A DNA stretch of 43,698 nucleotides, taken from assembly GCA_902791215.1 (NCBI GenBank), contig CADAUZ010000024.1, positions 1 to 43,698 of the forward strand. Reading direction: 5' to 3'. Positions 16,520 through 24,166 of the stretch are shown piece by piece. A program made the position numbers and the translations under genes. Below the pieces are notes generated by a model. It worked only from the letters and a program-made list of their open reading frames with translations. It had not been told where the DNA came from and searched no databases. How positions within the stretch are numbered: the first letter of the stretch is position 1; each line of letters starts with the position of its first letter. The DNA is from Oscillospiraceae bacterium. GTDB lineage: Bacteria > Bacillota > Clostridia > Oscillospirales > Oscillospiraceae.

Positions 16520-17185
16520 ATGGAAAACGCAATGGAACTGATCAGAGCGCGCCACAGTGTGCGCGGGTATCAGGACAAAAAAATCCCGGAGGATGTAAGA
16601 GAGAAGCTGGACGCCTTTGCCGCGGAGCTCAACGGGCAGAGCGGCCTGCATATCCAGATCCTCTATGACGAGCCGAGCTGCTTCGGCTCCCGCATGGCAA
16701 AATACGGGCGCTTTGAAAACTGTGCCAACTATATCGCCATGGTGGGCAGGAAGGCGCCGGACCTTGAGGAGCGCTGCGGCTATTACGGGGAAAAGCTGGT
16801 TTTGAAGGCGCAGGAGCTGGGGCTGAATACCTGCTGGGCCGCGCTGACCCACGGCAAGAGTGTGGCGCAGGTCGCGGACGGCGAGACCGAGGTCATCCTC
16901 ATCGCCCTCGGCTACGGCAAAACCCAGGGCGCAAACAGAAGAAGCAAGAAGCCCGCCGACGTCAGCAATGTCTCCGACACAAGCCCCGACTGGTTCAAAA
17001 GGGGGATCGAGGCGGCGCTGCTGGCCCCCACCGCGGTCAACCAGCAGAAGTTTCATTTTACCCTGAATGACGGCCGCGTATCGGCAAAGCCAGGGCTGAT
17101 CGGCGGCTGCCTCAAAATTGATCTCGGCATCGTCAAATGCCACTTCGAGCTGGGTGCGGGCAAGGAAAACTTTGCCTGGGCATAA
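16520..17185 (+). CDS. Nitroreductase family protein (FMN-dependent oxidoreductase)
   Basis: 221 residues. The N-terminal RARHSVRGYQDKKI matches the FMN-phosphate-binding RRSIRxY motif of nitroreductases. It continues with GYYGEKLVLKAQELGLNTCW and ends with a second short nitroreductase-like repeat (LLAPTAVNQQKFHF, FELGAGKENFAW), as in the longer Clostridia/Thermotoga members of the family. It would use FMN and NAD(P)H to reduce quinones or nitro compounds in the cytoplasm; the true substrate is unknown. GGGGAGAC precedes the ATG. It is a single-gene unit with its own promoter and terminator. An inverted repeat in the promoter suggests control by a repressor that is not encoded next to it. 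Confidence 0.87.
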   Translation: MENAMELIRARHSVRGYQDKKIPEDVREKLDAFAAELNGQSGLHIQILYDEPSCFGSRMAKYGRFENCANYIAMVGRKAPDLEERCGYYGEKLVLKAQELGLNTCWAALTHGKSVAQVADGETEVILIALGYGKTQGANRRSKKPADVSNVSDTSPDWFKRGIEAALLAPTAVNQQKFHFTLNDGRVSAKPGLIGGCLKIDLGIVKCHFELGAGKENFAWA

Positions 17186-17209
17186 AAAGGCAATATCGCA
17201 CAATGTGGA

Positions 17210-17240
17210 GAGCAGCACCCCGTGTGTTGGGGTGCTGCTC
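17210..17240 (+). terminator. Terminator after the nitroreductase gene
   Basis: Perfect 12-bp stem (17210-17221 with 17229-17240) with a 7-nt loop. The T-rich tract starts only about 12 bases after the stem, so efficiency is uncertain. Confidence 0.65.
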
Positions 17241-17288
17241 ACTGTGTGTCCGGTTTTTCCTGTTTGGGTAGATTACAGACTATCTTTA

Positions 17289-17297
17289 TGGTATACT
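17289..17297 (+). promoter_or_regulatory. Extended -10 promoter of the Y-family polymerase operon
   Basis: TGGTATACT, with TATACT at 17292-17297 and the extended TG at 17289. The -35 region (17269-17274, TAGATT) is poor. No LexA-type palindrome is visible nearby. Confidence 0.5.
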
Positions 17298-17325
17298 TAT
17301 AGAAATCGGAAAGGCGGTGGCACGG

Positions 17326-18834
17326 ATGCCGGAGAAAACCTATATCGCGATCGATCTGAAAAGCTTCTATGCCTCCGTCGAGTGCCGGGAGCTGGGGAAG
17401 GACCCGCTGACAACCAATCTGGTCGTGGCGGACCAGAGCCGCACGGAGAAGACCATCTGCCTTGCGGTTTCGCCGTCGCTGAAAGCCCACGGGATTCCCG
17501 GGCGGGCGCGGCTGTTTGAGGTCGTGCAGGCGGTCAGGCGTGTCAATGCCGGGCGGCGGGCGAAAGCCCCGGGCCACAGCTTTACGGGCAAATCCGCCGA
17601 TGCCGCGGAGCTTGAAAACGATCCCTCCCTGGAGCTTGACTATATCGTCGCCACGCCCCGCATGGCGTATTATATGGACTACAGCACGCGCATCTATAAC
17701 ATCTATCTCAAGTACGCGGCCCCGGAGGATATCCATGTCTATTCCATCGACGAGGTGTTCATCGACGCCACCGACTATCTGAAAACCAACGGCATGAGCG
17801 CCCATGACTTTGCCATGCTGATGATCCGGGATGTGCTGAAATCCACCGGCATCACCGCGACGGCGGGCATCGGCCCCAATCTCTACCTCTGCAAGGTCGC
17901 CATGGACATATGGGCCAAGCACATCCCGGCGGACAGGGACGGCGTGCGCATCGCCGAGCTCGACGAGATGACCTACCGGAGATATCTCTGGGCGCACAGG
18001 CCGATCACGGATTTCTGGCGCGTCGGCAGGGGCATTGCGAAAAAGCTCGCCGATTACGGGATGTACACCATGGGCGACGTTGCGCGCTGCTCGGTCGGCG
18101 GACCCGGTGATTACAAAAACGAGGCGCTTTTGTACAGGCTCTTCGGCGTGAACGCGGAGCTGCTGATCGACCACGCCTGGGGCTGGGAGCCCTGCGAGAT
18201 CCGGCACATCAAGGCCTTCAAGCCGGAAAACAACAGCGTCAGTATCGGTCAGGTCCTGCCCGAACCCTATCCCTTCGACAAGGCCCGGATGATCGTCCGG
18301 GAGATGACGGATGGGCTGGTCATGGATCTGGTGGACAAGGGTCTTGCGACAGACCAGATCGTGCTTACGCTGGGATATGACATAGAAGGTCTTACACAGG
18401 AGTATCAAGGGGAAGTCCAGACGGACTGGTACGGGCGGAAAATGCCGAAGATGGCCCACGGCTCGGAAAACATCGGGCAGATGACTTCCTCCACAAAGCG
18501 CATCATGGAGGCCGTCCTGCGGCTGTATGACCGCATTGTTGACAGAAAGCTCCCGGTGCGGCGGATGTATGTGGCGGCAAACCATATCACGGACGCCGCG
18601 GCTGCAAAGGCGGAGCCGAGCTTCGAGCAGCTGGATCTCTTTGCGGACCTTGACGCGGAGAAGGAAAAGCGGGAAAAGGAAGCAGCCGCCCTGGCCAAAG
18701 AGGAGCGGCTGCAGCAGGCTATGCTGTCGATCAAAAAGCGCTACGGGAAAAACGCCATCCTCCACGGGACGAGCTATGAGGAAGGCGCGACCGGGCGTGA
18801 GAGGAACAGACAGATCGGAGGGCACAAGGCATAA
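17326..18834 (+). CDS. Y-family DNA polymerase (UmuC/DinB-like)
   Basis: 502 residues from ATG 17326, which has AAAGGCGG nine bases ahead; GTG 17317 is too close to that site. Lesion-bypass polymerase with the three catalytic carboxylates visible: Asp10 in AIDLKSFYASVE, Asp142 and Glu143 in YSIDEVFID. The fingers, palm (TAGIGPNLYLCKVAMD) and helix-hairpin-helix thumb (GRGIAKKLADYGMYTMGDV) follow, then the little-finger domain and a highly charged Lys/Glu-rich C-terminal tail (from ~440). It is longer than DinB (~350-420) and closer to the UmuC/UvrX types of Firmicutes. Its stop overlaps the next start by one base (TAATG), so it forms a pair with the YolD-like gene. Confidence 0.92.
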   Translation: MPEKTYIAIDLKSFYASVECRELGKDPLTTNLVVADQSRTEKTICLAVSPSLKAHGIPGRARLFEVVQAVRRVNAGRRAKAPGHSFTGKSADAAELENDPSLELDYIVATPRMAYYMDYSTRIYNIYLKYAAPEDIHVYSIDEVFIDATDYLKTNGMSAHDFAMLMIRDVLKSTGITATAGIGPNLYLCKVAMDIWAKHIPADRDGVRIAELDEMTYRRYLWAHRPITDFWRVGRGIAKKLADYGMYTMGDVARCSVGGPGDYKNEALLYRLFGVNAELLIDHAWGWEPCEIRHIKAFKPENNSVSIGQVLPEPYPFDKARMIVREMTDGLVMDLVDKGLATDQIVLTLGYDIEGLTQEYQGEVQTDWYGRKMPKMAHGSENIGQMTSSTKRIMEAVLRLYDRIVDRKLPVRRMYVAANHITDAAAAKAEPSFEQLDLFADLDAEKEKREKEAAALAKEERLQQAMLSIKKRYGKNAILHGTSYEEGATGRERNRQIGGHKA

Positions 18835-19238
18835 TGGAGATCTCCCACGAATACGACGATATCATCAATCTGCCCCATCATGTGTCCGCCGAGCGGCCGC
18901 ACATGCCGATGATCGACCGGGCAGCCCAGTTTATGCCCTTTGCCGCCCTGACCGGGTACGACGCGGCAATCGCGGAGACCGCGCGCCTGACAGATGAAAA
19001 ACGGGAGCTCACGGAGGAACAGAAGGAAGCGATCGGCAAACAGCTTCGCGCGCTGCGGGACCGGCTCAAAACCGATCCGCAGGTCAGCGTTACTTATTTT
19101 GTACCCGACAGCCGGAAAGCGGGCGGGGCGTATAAGACCGTGAGCGGGGCGGCCCGGCGGGTCGACGAGACGCGCGGCGTTCTGGAGATGTGCAGCGGGG
19201 CCGTGATCGCGTTCGACGATATTATCAGTTTGGAATAA
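18834..19238 (+). CDS. YolD-like protein paired with the Y-family polymerase
   Basis: 134 residues, no signal peptide or membrane helix. It begins with YDDIINLPHHVS, followed by MPMIDRAAQFMPFAALTGYDAAI and a charged helix (TDEKRELTEEQKEAIGKQL), then a beta-rich C-terminal part (VSVTYFVPDSRKAGGAY). In Firmicutes a small YolD-type gene often sits next to a UmuC/UvrX-type polymerase in damage-response cassettes, and the RAAQFMPFAAL stretch fits that group. The exact role is not established. It is coupled to the polymerase gene by a one-base overlap. Confidence 0.65.
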   Translation: MEISHEYDDIINLPHHVSAERPHMPMIDRAAQFMPFAALTGYDAAIAETARLTDEKRELTEEQKEAIGKQLRALRDRLKTDPQVSVTYFVPDSRKAGGAYKTVSGAARRVDETRGVLEMCSGAVIAFDDIISLE

Positions 19239-19271
19239 GCAGTTTCTTGCGCAAAAAGAGGAGAATGGAAA

Positions 19272-20531
19272 ATGAGCGAATTCTATGAGCCGATGCTGTA
19301 CCTGTCCACACCCGACCACCCCAATACGATGGGGGTGCTCGCCGTTTTGAAGGAGGCGGTGGACGGAGAACTCCTGCGGGATGTCGTGGAGGAACTGCGC
19401 ACACGGTTTCCGTATTTTTACGTGAAAGCAGAATCAAAAGGAAATGACTTGCTTCCCGTGCCGAACGCGCTCCCCATGACCGTGCGGGACAGCTGGGCCC
19501 CGATCAAGCTGAACGCAGAGGAATCCAATTACCACCTCGGCGCGTGGAAGTACGAGGGGAAGCGCGTGGCGTTTGAAATCTCCCACTCGCTTACGGACGG
19601 CGCGGGGGTGCTCCCGTACTTCAAAAGCGCCCTGTACCTCTATCTGTCCCGCAGGACCGGGCAGAGCTTTGACCCCACAGGATTTCGCCTGCCGGGAGAT
19701 GAGATTCCGGAGAGCGAGACGGGAAACCCCTTTGCGGGCCTGAATATCGACGGGGCCGAAGAGCCGCTGTACCGGAAGGAGACGGAAAAGGACTTCTTTC
19801 GCTTGAACGACGGCACGGAGTCTGATGCGCGCGTGACGTACATCAAACTCTCTGAGGCACAGCTCATGCGGTATTGCAGGGATTTTGACGGGAGCCCCAA
19901 CGCCTTTTTAGCGGTCATGTTTGCAAGGGCGATCCGGCGCTGTGATCCCTCAAGCGAAAAGACCGTCAGCGCCGCCGTTGCGATCGACCACAAGGCGATG
20001 CTCGGAAACCGCGACAACTACCGCATGTTTGCCAATGTCGTGGAGCTGGACTTCCCCAAAAGCAGGCCGCTTGACGACCTGATGAAAGCATGCACCATGG
20101 CCCGCGGACAGGTGATGCTGCAGGCACAGCCGGAAAACTCGCTCTGGGCCATGAAGCAGAGAAAGCTGTTATATGCGAAACTTAAGCAGATGCCGCTGGA
20201 GATGAAGCAGGGCGTTATCGCAAAATCCGCGGGGAGCCCGCGGTGGAGTATCTCCATCTCCTACGCAAACAACAGAACCTTCGGCCCGCTGGACCCGTAT
20301 ATCGACCAGCTCTATTTGCTGACAGAGGCGGGTGTTTCGGATATCGCATGTGAGATCGCCTGCCTCAACCACAGTTTCTTCCTGGCGATTGCCCAGAACT
20401 TCTCTTCCAAAAAGTTCGTGGACGCGTTTCTTGACGAGCTTGCCTCGATCGGCATCGACTATGAAGTGACGGGCAGGGAGCCCCTGCACCTGTGCGGGCT
20501 CGAGGCCTACAGCGCAATGTGTGAGGCGTGA
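19272..20531 (+). CDS. Condensation/alcohol-acetyltransferase-like protein (CAT superfamily)
   Basis: 419 residues. The active-site motif HSLTDGAG (HxxxDG, residues ~107-114) marks the chloramphenicol-acetyltransferase/condensation-domain superfamily, which also includes PapA and BAHD acyltransferases. The second half holds the usual channel strands (WSISISYANNRTFG at ~325). It should transfer an acyl group from CoA or a carrier to an alcohol or amine; donor and acceptor are unknown. GAGGAGA precedes the ATG. It follows the YolD-like gene by 33 bases and converges with another CAT-fold gene, 21 bases between the two coding ends. Confidence 0.75.
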   Translation: MSEFYEPMLYLSTPDHPNTMGVLAVLKEAVDGELLRDVVEELRTRFPYFYVKAESKGNDLLPVPNALPMTVRDSWAPIKLNAEESNYHLGAWKYEGKRVAFEISHSLTDGAGVLPYFKSALYLYLSRRTGQSFDPTGFRLPGDEIPESETGNPFAGLNIDGAEEPLYRKETEKDFFRLNDGTESDARVTYIKLSEAQLMRYCRDFDGSPNAFLAVMFARAIRRCDPSSEKTVSAAVAIDHKAMLGNRDNYRMFANVVELDFPKSRPLDDLMKACTMARGQVMLQAQPENSLWAMKQRKLLYAKLKQMPLEMKQGVIAKSAGSPRWSISISYANNRTFGPLDPYIDQLYLLTEAGVSDIACEIACLNHSFFLAIAQNFSSKKFVDAFLDELASIGIDYEVTGREPLHLCGLEAYSAMCEA

Positions 20532-20552
20532 GCCGGCAGCGGCAAAAATGAC

Positions 20553-21434
20553 CTACAGGGTTAGTTCTCGTTCAAGCCAGGACCGGTCCTGAAGCAGCCT
20601 GTCAAGCGTCTGCATAAACGGGACAAGCTCCGCTGTGTCCAGTGCCCGGTGATCGAATGCGATCGTGATCGGGACGATTTCCGAGGCGCAGATGTTGTCC
20701 TCTTCATCCACCACAGCCCGTTTCTGCACCGCGCCGACAGCCAGGGCGCATAGCTGCGGCGGTATGATTTCCAGGATCGTGCAGTTTCCCTTCCACTGTT
20801 TATATAGGGAGCCCATATTCGACACCGTGATGCTGCCCTGCCTGATGTTCTCGGGTGTAAGGCGGTCGTCGCTCCCTGCGCTTTTCCGCCTGTCGATCCG
20901 GACTCTCCCGGGGCCGAGTTTTGCTCCAAGCAGGCGCCCGACCGCTTTCGGGACGTTCCCTTTTCGCAGTTCGGAAAAGGTGTCCTCCAGCCCGGTCCGG
21001 TACAGGACGCGGTCCATATAGGTGTTCTCGATCCTTGCCCGGAAGGCCGCGATCGTCGCCTGTATCTCGTGGACGGATCGGTCCTCCATGTGCGGCAGAT
21101 TGATCGTCGTCATCTTCCCGTCCCCGTACGCGATCGGGAGAGAGATGTCGATATGTTCCAGCGTCGTCACCTTTCCGCTCACAAGCCACGGGCTGAACTT
21201 GATATGTCCGTTCATTTTGGGGCAGGCCTTGATCCCTTCGATCAGGACTCTGAGGATCGCGGAATTGAAGCTGATCCTCTCGCCGGATACCCGGCCGCGG
21301 TTATAGCTTCGCAGCGCCTCCATCAGAACACTTGCGTCTGCGTCATAGACGATGCAGACATGCGGGACGGTTTTCCAGCCCTCCGAGGTCATATTCGCTA
21401 TGATCTTGCGGGAAATGTCAAAATATTCTGTCAT
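20553..21434 (-). CDS. Stand-alone 2-oxoacid dehydrogenase E2-type acyltransferase domain
   Basis: 293 residues that correspond only to the catalytic domain of E2 (dihydrolipoyl acyltransferase). There is no lipoyl domain and no E1/E3-binding domain before it. The late motif ITIAFDHRALD keeps the catalytic His of the DHRxxDG signature, but the glycine is replaced (DHRALDTAE). GSITVSNMGSLY matches the E2 core strand. A free acyl- or acetyl-CoA-using transferase is likely, rather than part of a dehydrogenase complex, since no E1 or E3 gene is nearby. The region ~160-200 is rich in Arg/Lys/Gly and looks like a loop insertion. Confidence 0.8.
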   Translation of the reverse strand: MTEYFDISRKIIANMTSEGWKTVPHVCIVYDADASVLMEALRSYNRGRVSGERISFNSAILRVLIEGIKACPKMNGHIKFSPWLVSGKVTTLEHIDISLPIAYGDGKMTTINLPHMEDRSVHEIQATIAAFRARIENTYMDRVLYRTGLEDTFSELRKGNVPKAVGRLLGAKLGPGRVRIDRRKSAGSDDRLTPENIRQGSITVSNMGSLYKQWKGNCTILEIIPPQLCALAVGAVQKRAVVDEEDNICASEIVPITIAFDHRALDTAELVPFMQTLDRLLQDRSWLERELTL

Positions 21435-21517
21435 GGGTTTCTTCCCTACCCCTCTTCAGAGCGTTTCGGGCTCTGCTGTCAATCTTTCAAAGCTCTCCGC
21501 AAAGCGCGGACAGAATG

Positions 21518-21546
21518 AGTATAACACAGAAAGCGGATGGTGAAAA
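21518..21546 (-). promoter_or_regulatory. Promoter of the E2-like gene
   Basis: Minus strand TTTTCA (21541-21546), 17-bp spacer, TATACT (21518-21523), 84 bases ahead of the start. The stretch 21435-21604 contains nothing else recognised. Confidence 0.5.
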
Positions 21547-21604
21547 CCATAAACACACGCGCCAAATGACCACAACGCGAACGAATGATAGTATACCGAT
21601 CGCC

Positions 21605-21633
21605 TTGCCTGCCGCGGTCAATTGTGATATAAT
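21605..21633 (+). promoter_or_regulatory. Strong orphan promoter facing the palindrome and broken ATPase
   Basis: TTGCCT (21605-21610), exact 17-bp spacer, perfect TATAAT (21628-21633). Transcription would start near 21640 and run into the palindrome at 21697. The surrounding DNA is clearly more A+T-rich than the rest of the window. No good coding start follows. Confidence 0.7.
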
Positions 21634-21696
21634 GGAAAAAAAGAAGCATGATATGATTTTTGATTTGGAAATCGAAAGATTTCCTACAGAAAATAA

Positions 21697-21760
21697 TGGG
21701 TCAATCACTTTTTCTGTGGGATGCCTTTACCGGCATCCCACAGAAAAAGTGATTGACCCA
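21697..21760. repeat. Perfect 29-bp palindrome with 6-nt loop
   Basis: Arms 21697-21725 and 21732-21760 are exact reverse complements (left arm begins TGGGTCAATCAC and ends GGGATGCC), loop TTTACC. No T-run follows, so it is not a normal terminator. The recognisable coding remnant of a DUF4143 protein begins immediately to its right. Confidence 0.93.
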
Positions 21761-22041
21761 ACCTTATTGTGGATTTCTTCGCCAAAATGGGGCGTAAGCT
21801 CTATTACTACCATAAAGACTCTGGCCTGGAAATTGATTTTGTAATTCGTTGGCGCGGAGAATGTGTATTGGTTGAAGTCAAAGCAGAAACGGGCAATGCC
21901 AAAAGTGCCGCAACGATCTTAAAGCATCCGGAGAAATACCATGTAAATCAATGTATCAAACTGGGCAACTACAATGTTGGCCGCAGCGGGAAGATTCTTA
22001 CTCTTCCGCTGTATATGGGTTTCTTGCTATATGAGGTCTGA
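21757..22041 (+). pseudogene. 3' remnant of a DUF4143-type AAA ATPase gene
   Basis: The open stretch after the TGA at 21754-21756 encodes about 94 residues typical of the C-terminal DUF4143 (nuclease-like) part of Clostridia AAA ATPases. Seen: RKLYYYHKDSGLEIDFVI, VLVEVKAETGNAKSA, LPLYMGFLLYEV. The acidic residues of the E-x-D and E-x-K pattern are present. The ATPase half with its Walker motifs is missing and no start codon with a ribosome site exists. The break coincides with the palindrome, so this is a truncated gene rather than a small protein. Confidence 0.72.
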
Positions 22042-22081
22042 GCAAAAATGATAAACGGCAAAGGAATCCGCTGACCGGCTC

Positions 22082-22178
22082 TTGACTTCGCCGTTCGGCG
22101 CAGATTATAATGAGTATACTTAATCTAAGCCGAACGGCGAATTTTGAACAAAGTAGATAATTATTTGTTCGTTCGGCG
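22082..22178 (+). promoter_or_regulatory. hipBA promoter with palindromic operators
   Basis: TTGACT (22082-22087), 18-bp spacer, TATAAT (22106-22111). CGCCGTTCGGCG (22089-22100) lies in the spacer, GCCGAACGGC (22129-22138) just after the start site, and a further half-copy at 22170-22178. Taken together, 22087-22099 and 22129-22141 form a perfect 13-bp inverted repeat around the -10. This is the expected layout for autorepression by HipB. Confidence 0.8.
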
Positions 22179-22194
22179 GCGCGGAGGTCATCCC

Positions 22195-22404
22195 ATGATT
22201 ACAGACGCGAAATCCTTTGGCGAGGCGCTACGTAAGCGGCGCAAGGAGCTTGGCTATACCCAGGCTTTTCTCTCGGAGTTCAGCGGCTTCAGTGTCAGCT
22301 TTATTTCCGATCTGGAAAACGGCAAGAACACCGCCGAACTGGGCAAGGCGATCTTTCTCGCCAATCTGCTGGGCCTGGACTGCAGCCTGACACCGAGGAA
22401 CTGA
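22195..22404 (+). CDS. hipB: HipB-like antitoxin, XRE-family DNA-binding protein
   Basis: 69 residues from ATG 22195, chosen because GGAGG (22183-22187) lies 7 nt ahead; the longer frame from 22144 adds a basic stretch with no ribosome site and would run through an operator half-site. It is a single helix-turn-helix domain: FGEALRKRRKELGYTQ, then SFISDLENGK, then a final helix. HipB binds and neutralises the HipA kinase and represses the shared promoter. It is followed 4 bases later by hipA, the usual antitoxin-first order. Confidence 0.87.
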   Translation: MITDAKSFGEALRKRRKELGYTQAFLSEFSGFSVSFISDLENGKNTAELGKAIFLANLLGLDCSLTPRN

Positions 22405-22408
22405 GCCT

Positions 22409-23689
22409 ATGAAAGAACTGCTTGTCAGCATAGAGCGCGGCGGCGAACGGATTCCTTTGGGCTTCATTCGCGGCGAGGGTTCCGCTGATGCCCGCTTTGC
22501 CTATTCCGACACTTGGCTGTGCGATCCCGCCTCGGCTCCGATCTCCCTGAGCCTCCCCTTGCAGGAAGCGCCCTTCACTCCCGCGCAGACGAAAGCCTAT
22601 TTCGACGGTCTGCTGCCGGAGGGCTTTACCCGCAGCACCGTCGCCCAATGGATGCACGTGGACGATGGGGATTATCTCTCGATCCTCCACGGTCTGGGCC
22701 GGGAGTGCCTCGGCGCTCTTTGCATCACCGAGGAGGGTGAAGATCCGCAGGCCTCCTATGAGAAGATCACACGGGAACAGGTGCGGGAGCTTGCCGCCGA
22801 GGGCGCATCCAAATCCGCCGAGATCGTGACGAGCACACATCTCTCCCTGACCGGCGCGTCCGGAAAGGTCGGTCTCTATTTCGACGCGCCTACCGGGGGC
22901 TGGTATCTCCCCCGCGGGACTGCGCCCAGCACTCACATCGTCAAGCAGAGTCACATCCGCCTTGACGCGATCGTGACCAACGAGCGGCTGTCGCTTCTGA
23001 CAGCGGCGCGCTGTGGCATTCCCGTGTCCGGGAGCTTCATCGTCAACACCGGCGGCGGGGCGGAGCATGAGGTTCTTTTCGCCACGGCACGCTATGATCG
23101 CTTTTTCCCCGCTGCGCCGAAACGGATCAGCGGCCTGCCCTCTCCGCAGCGACTGCATCAGGAGGACTTCGCCCAAGCGCTGGGGATTCCGGCAAGCATG
23201 AAATATGAGAAGGAGCCCCGCGGCTATCTGCGGGAGATGTTTGCCCTTCTGCGCAGGGCCTCCGGCAATCCGATCACCGATCAGCTTCGGCTCTGGGACC
23301 TGCTGGTATTCAACTGGCTGCTGGGCAACACCGACGCCCACGTGAAGAACTTCTCTCTGCTTTACAGCCCCGATCTCCGGCGCGTGCGTCTGGCCCCGGC
23401 CTACGATCTTGTCAGCACCGCCGCCTACCGGCAGAGCACGCGCGAGATGGCGTTTTATATCGGCGGTGCGCTCCTCCTCGACGACGTGACGGAGGATGCC
23501 TTCCGCCAGGCCGCGCGCGACGTTGGTCTCGGCGAACGGATGGCCATGCGGCGTTTTGATGAGATGTGCCGCCGTTTCAAGCCCGCGCTGCATGAATCAG
23601 CCGAGGAACTGATTGCCGCCGGCTACAACAAGGCCGCCGAGCTGGAAGGGCGCATCCTCCAAAGCGGAGGCATTGCAAAGCGCAGCTGA
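22409..23689 (+). CDS. hipA: HipA-like serine/threonine kinase toxin
   Basis: 426 residues, full-length HipA fold. An N-terminal lobe (to ~110) is followed by the kinase: P-loop LSLTGASGKVGLY with Ser151 at the place of the autophosphorylated serine, HIVKQSH (~177-182), catalytic Asp309 in GNTDAHVKNFS and metal-binding Asp333 in PAYDLVST. In E. coli HipA the matching residues are Ser150, Asp309 and Asp332. HipA phosphorylates glutamyl-tRNA synthetase and causes growth arrest in E. coli; the target here is unknown. All catalytic residues are present, so it should be active. It lies 4 bases after hipB in an accessory patch. Confidence 0.93.
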   Translation: MKELLVSIERGGERIPLGFIRGEGSADARFAYSDTWLCDPASAPISLSLPLQEAPFTPAQTKAYFDGLLPEGFTRSTVAQWMHVDDGDYLSILHGLGRECLGALCITEEGEDPQASYEKITREQVRELAAEGASKSAEIVTSTHLSLTGASGKVGLYFDAPTGGWYLPRGTAPSTHIVKQSHIRLDAIVTNERLSLLTAARCGIPVSGSFIVNTGGGAEHEVLFATARYDRFFPAAPKRISGLPSPQRLHQEDFAQALGIPASMKYEKEPRGYLREMFALLRRASGNPITDQLRLWDLLVFNWLLGNTDAHVKNFSLLYSPDLRRVRLAPAYDLVSTAAYRQSTREMAFYIGGALLLDDVTEDAFRQAARDVGLGERMAMRRFDEMCRRFKPALHESAEELIAAGYNKAAELEGRILQSGGIAKRS

Positions 23690-23724
23690 CCCGCCCGCAA
23701 CTCTGCAAATTGAAAAATCGCACA

Positions 23725-23774
23725 TTCGACAGATCAACGCCTCTCTTGTACAATGGCAGTACAAAGGAGGCGTT
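23725..23774 (+). promoter_or_regulatory. Possible promoter and dyad covering the tnpV ribosome site
   Basis: TTCGAC (23725-23730), 18-bp spacer, TACAAT (23749-23754) is a possible promoter. Overlapping it, 23736-23751 and 23759-23774 are 16-base inverted arms with a two-base mismatch, and the right arm contains AAAGGAGG. The dyad could be an operator or, if transcription starts upstream, an mRNA hairpin hiding the ribosome site. Confidence 0.55.
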
Positions 23775-23778
23775 GATT

Positions 23779-24150
23779 ATGCATAACACGATTTACGAAC
23801 AGTCCGGCGGCAGCTATACCCAAGTCGGAGATTATCTGTTCCCCGATCTGCTGCCCGGAACGGATGAACGCACTGTCGGCCCCTGGGGCCTGCGGCATCT
23901 GCGCTGGCTGCGCCGGAACAGGCGCGTGACCTATATCAATCTGCTGACAACCGGCAAGCTCCCCGGCTATCTGACCAAAATTGACGGGCAAGCGCAGGAG
24001 ATGTTTTCCCGACTGATTGAGCAGTACGCCGCCACTGAGGGGATTACGGAACAGCTGAAAGCTGAGGATCAGCTTGCCTGGGTCGGACGGATGAACAGCA
24101 TCCGCGAACGGGCGGAGGAGGTCGTACTGAGCGAGCTGGTGTATTGCTGA
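23779..24150 (+). CDS. tnpV: Transposon-encoded protein TnpV
   Basis: 123 residues from ATG 23779, with AAAGGAGG five to eight bases ahead. The family pattern is complete: TQVGDYLFPDL, GLRHLRWLRRNRRVTYINLLTTGKL, YLTKIDGQAQEMFSRL and ITEQLKAEDQLAWVGRMN. TnpV is found on Tn4451/Tn4453-type mobilisable elements and other integrative elements in Clostridia; its molecular role is unknown. No resolvase, integrase or relaxase is near, so it marks a decayed or partial element carrying hipBA. Confidence 0.88.
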   Translation: MHNTIYEQSGGSYTQVGDYLFPDLLPGTDERTVGPWGLRHLRWLRRNRRVTYINLLTTGKLPGYLTKIDGQAQEMFSRLIEQYAATEGITEQLKAEDQLAWVGRMNSIRERAEEVVLSELVYC

Positions 24151-24166
24151 AAGGAGTGGCCTGAGA

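Noticed and set aside
17230-17330. LexA (SOS) operator before the Y-family polymerase
   Set aside because: No GAAC-N4-GTTC or similar palindrome could be found.
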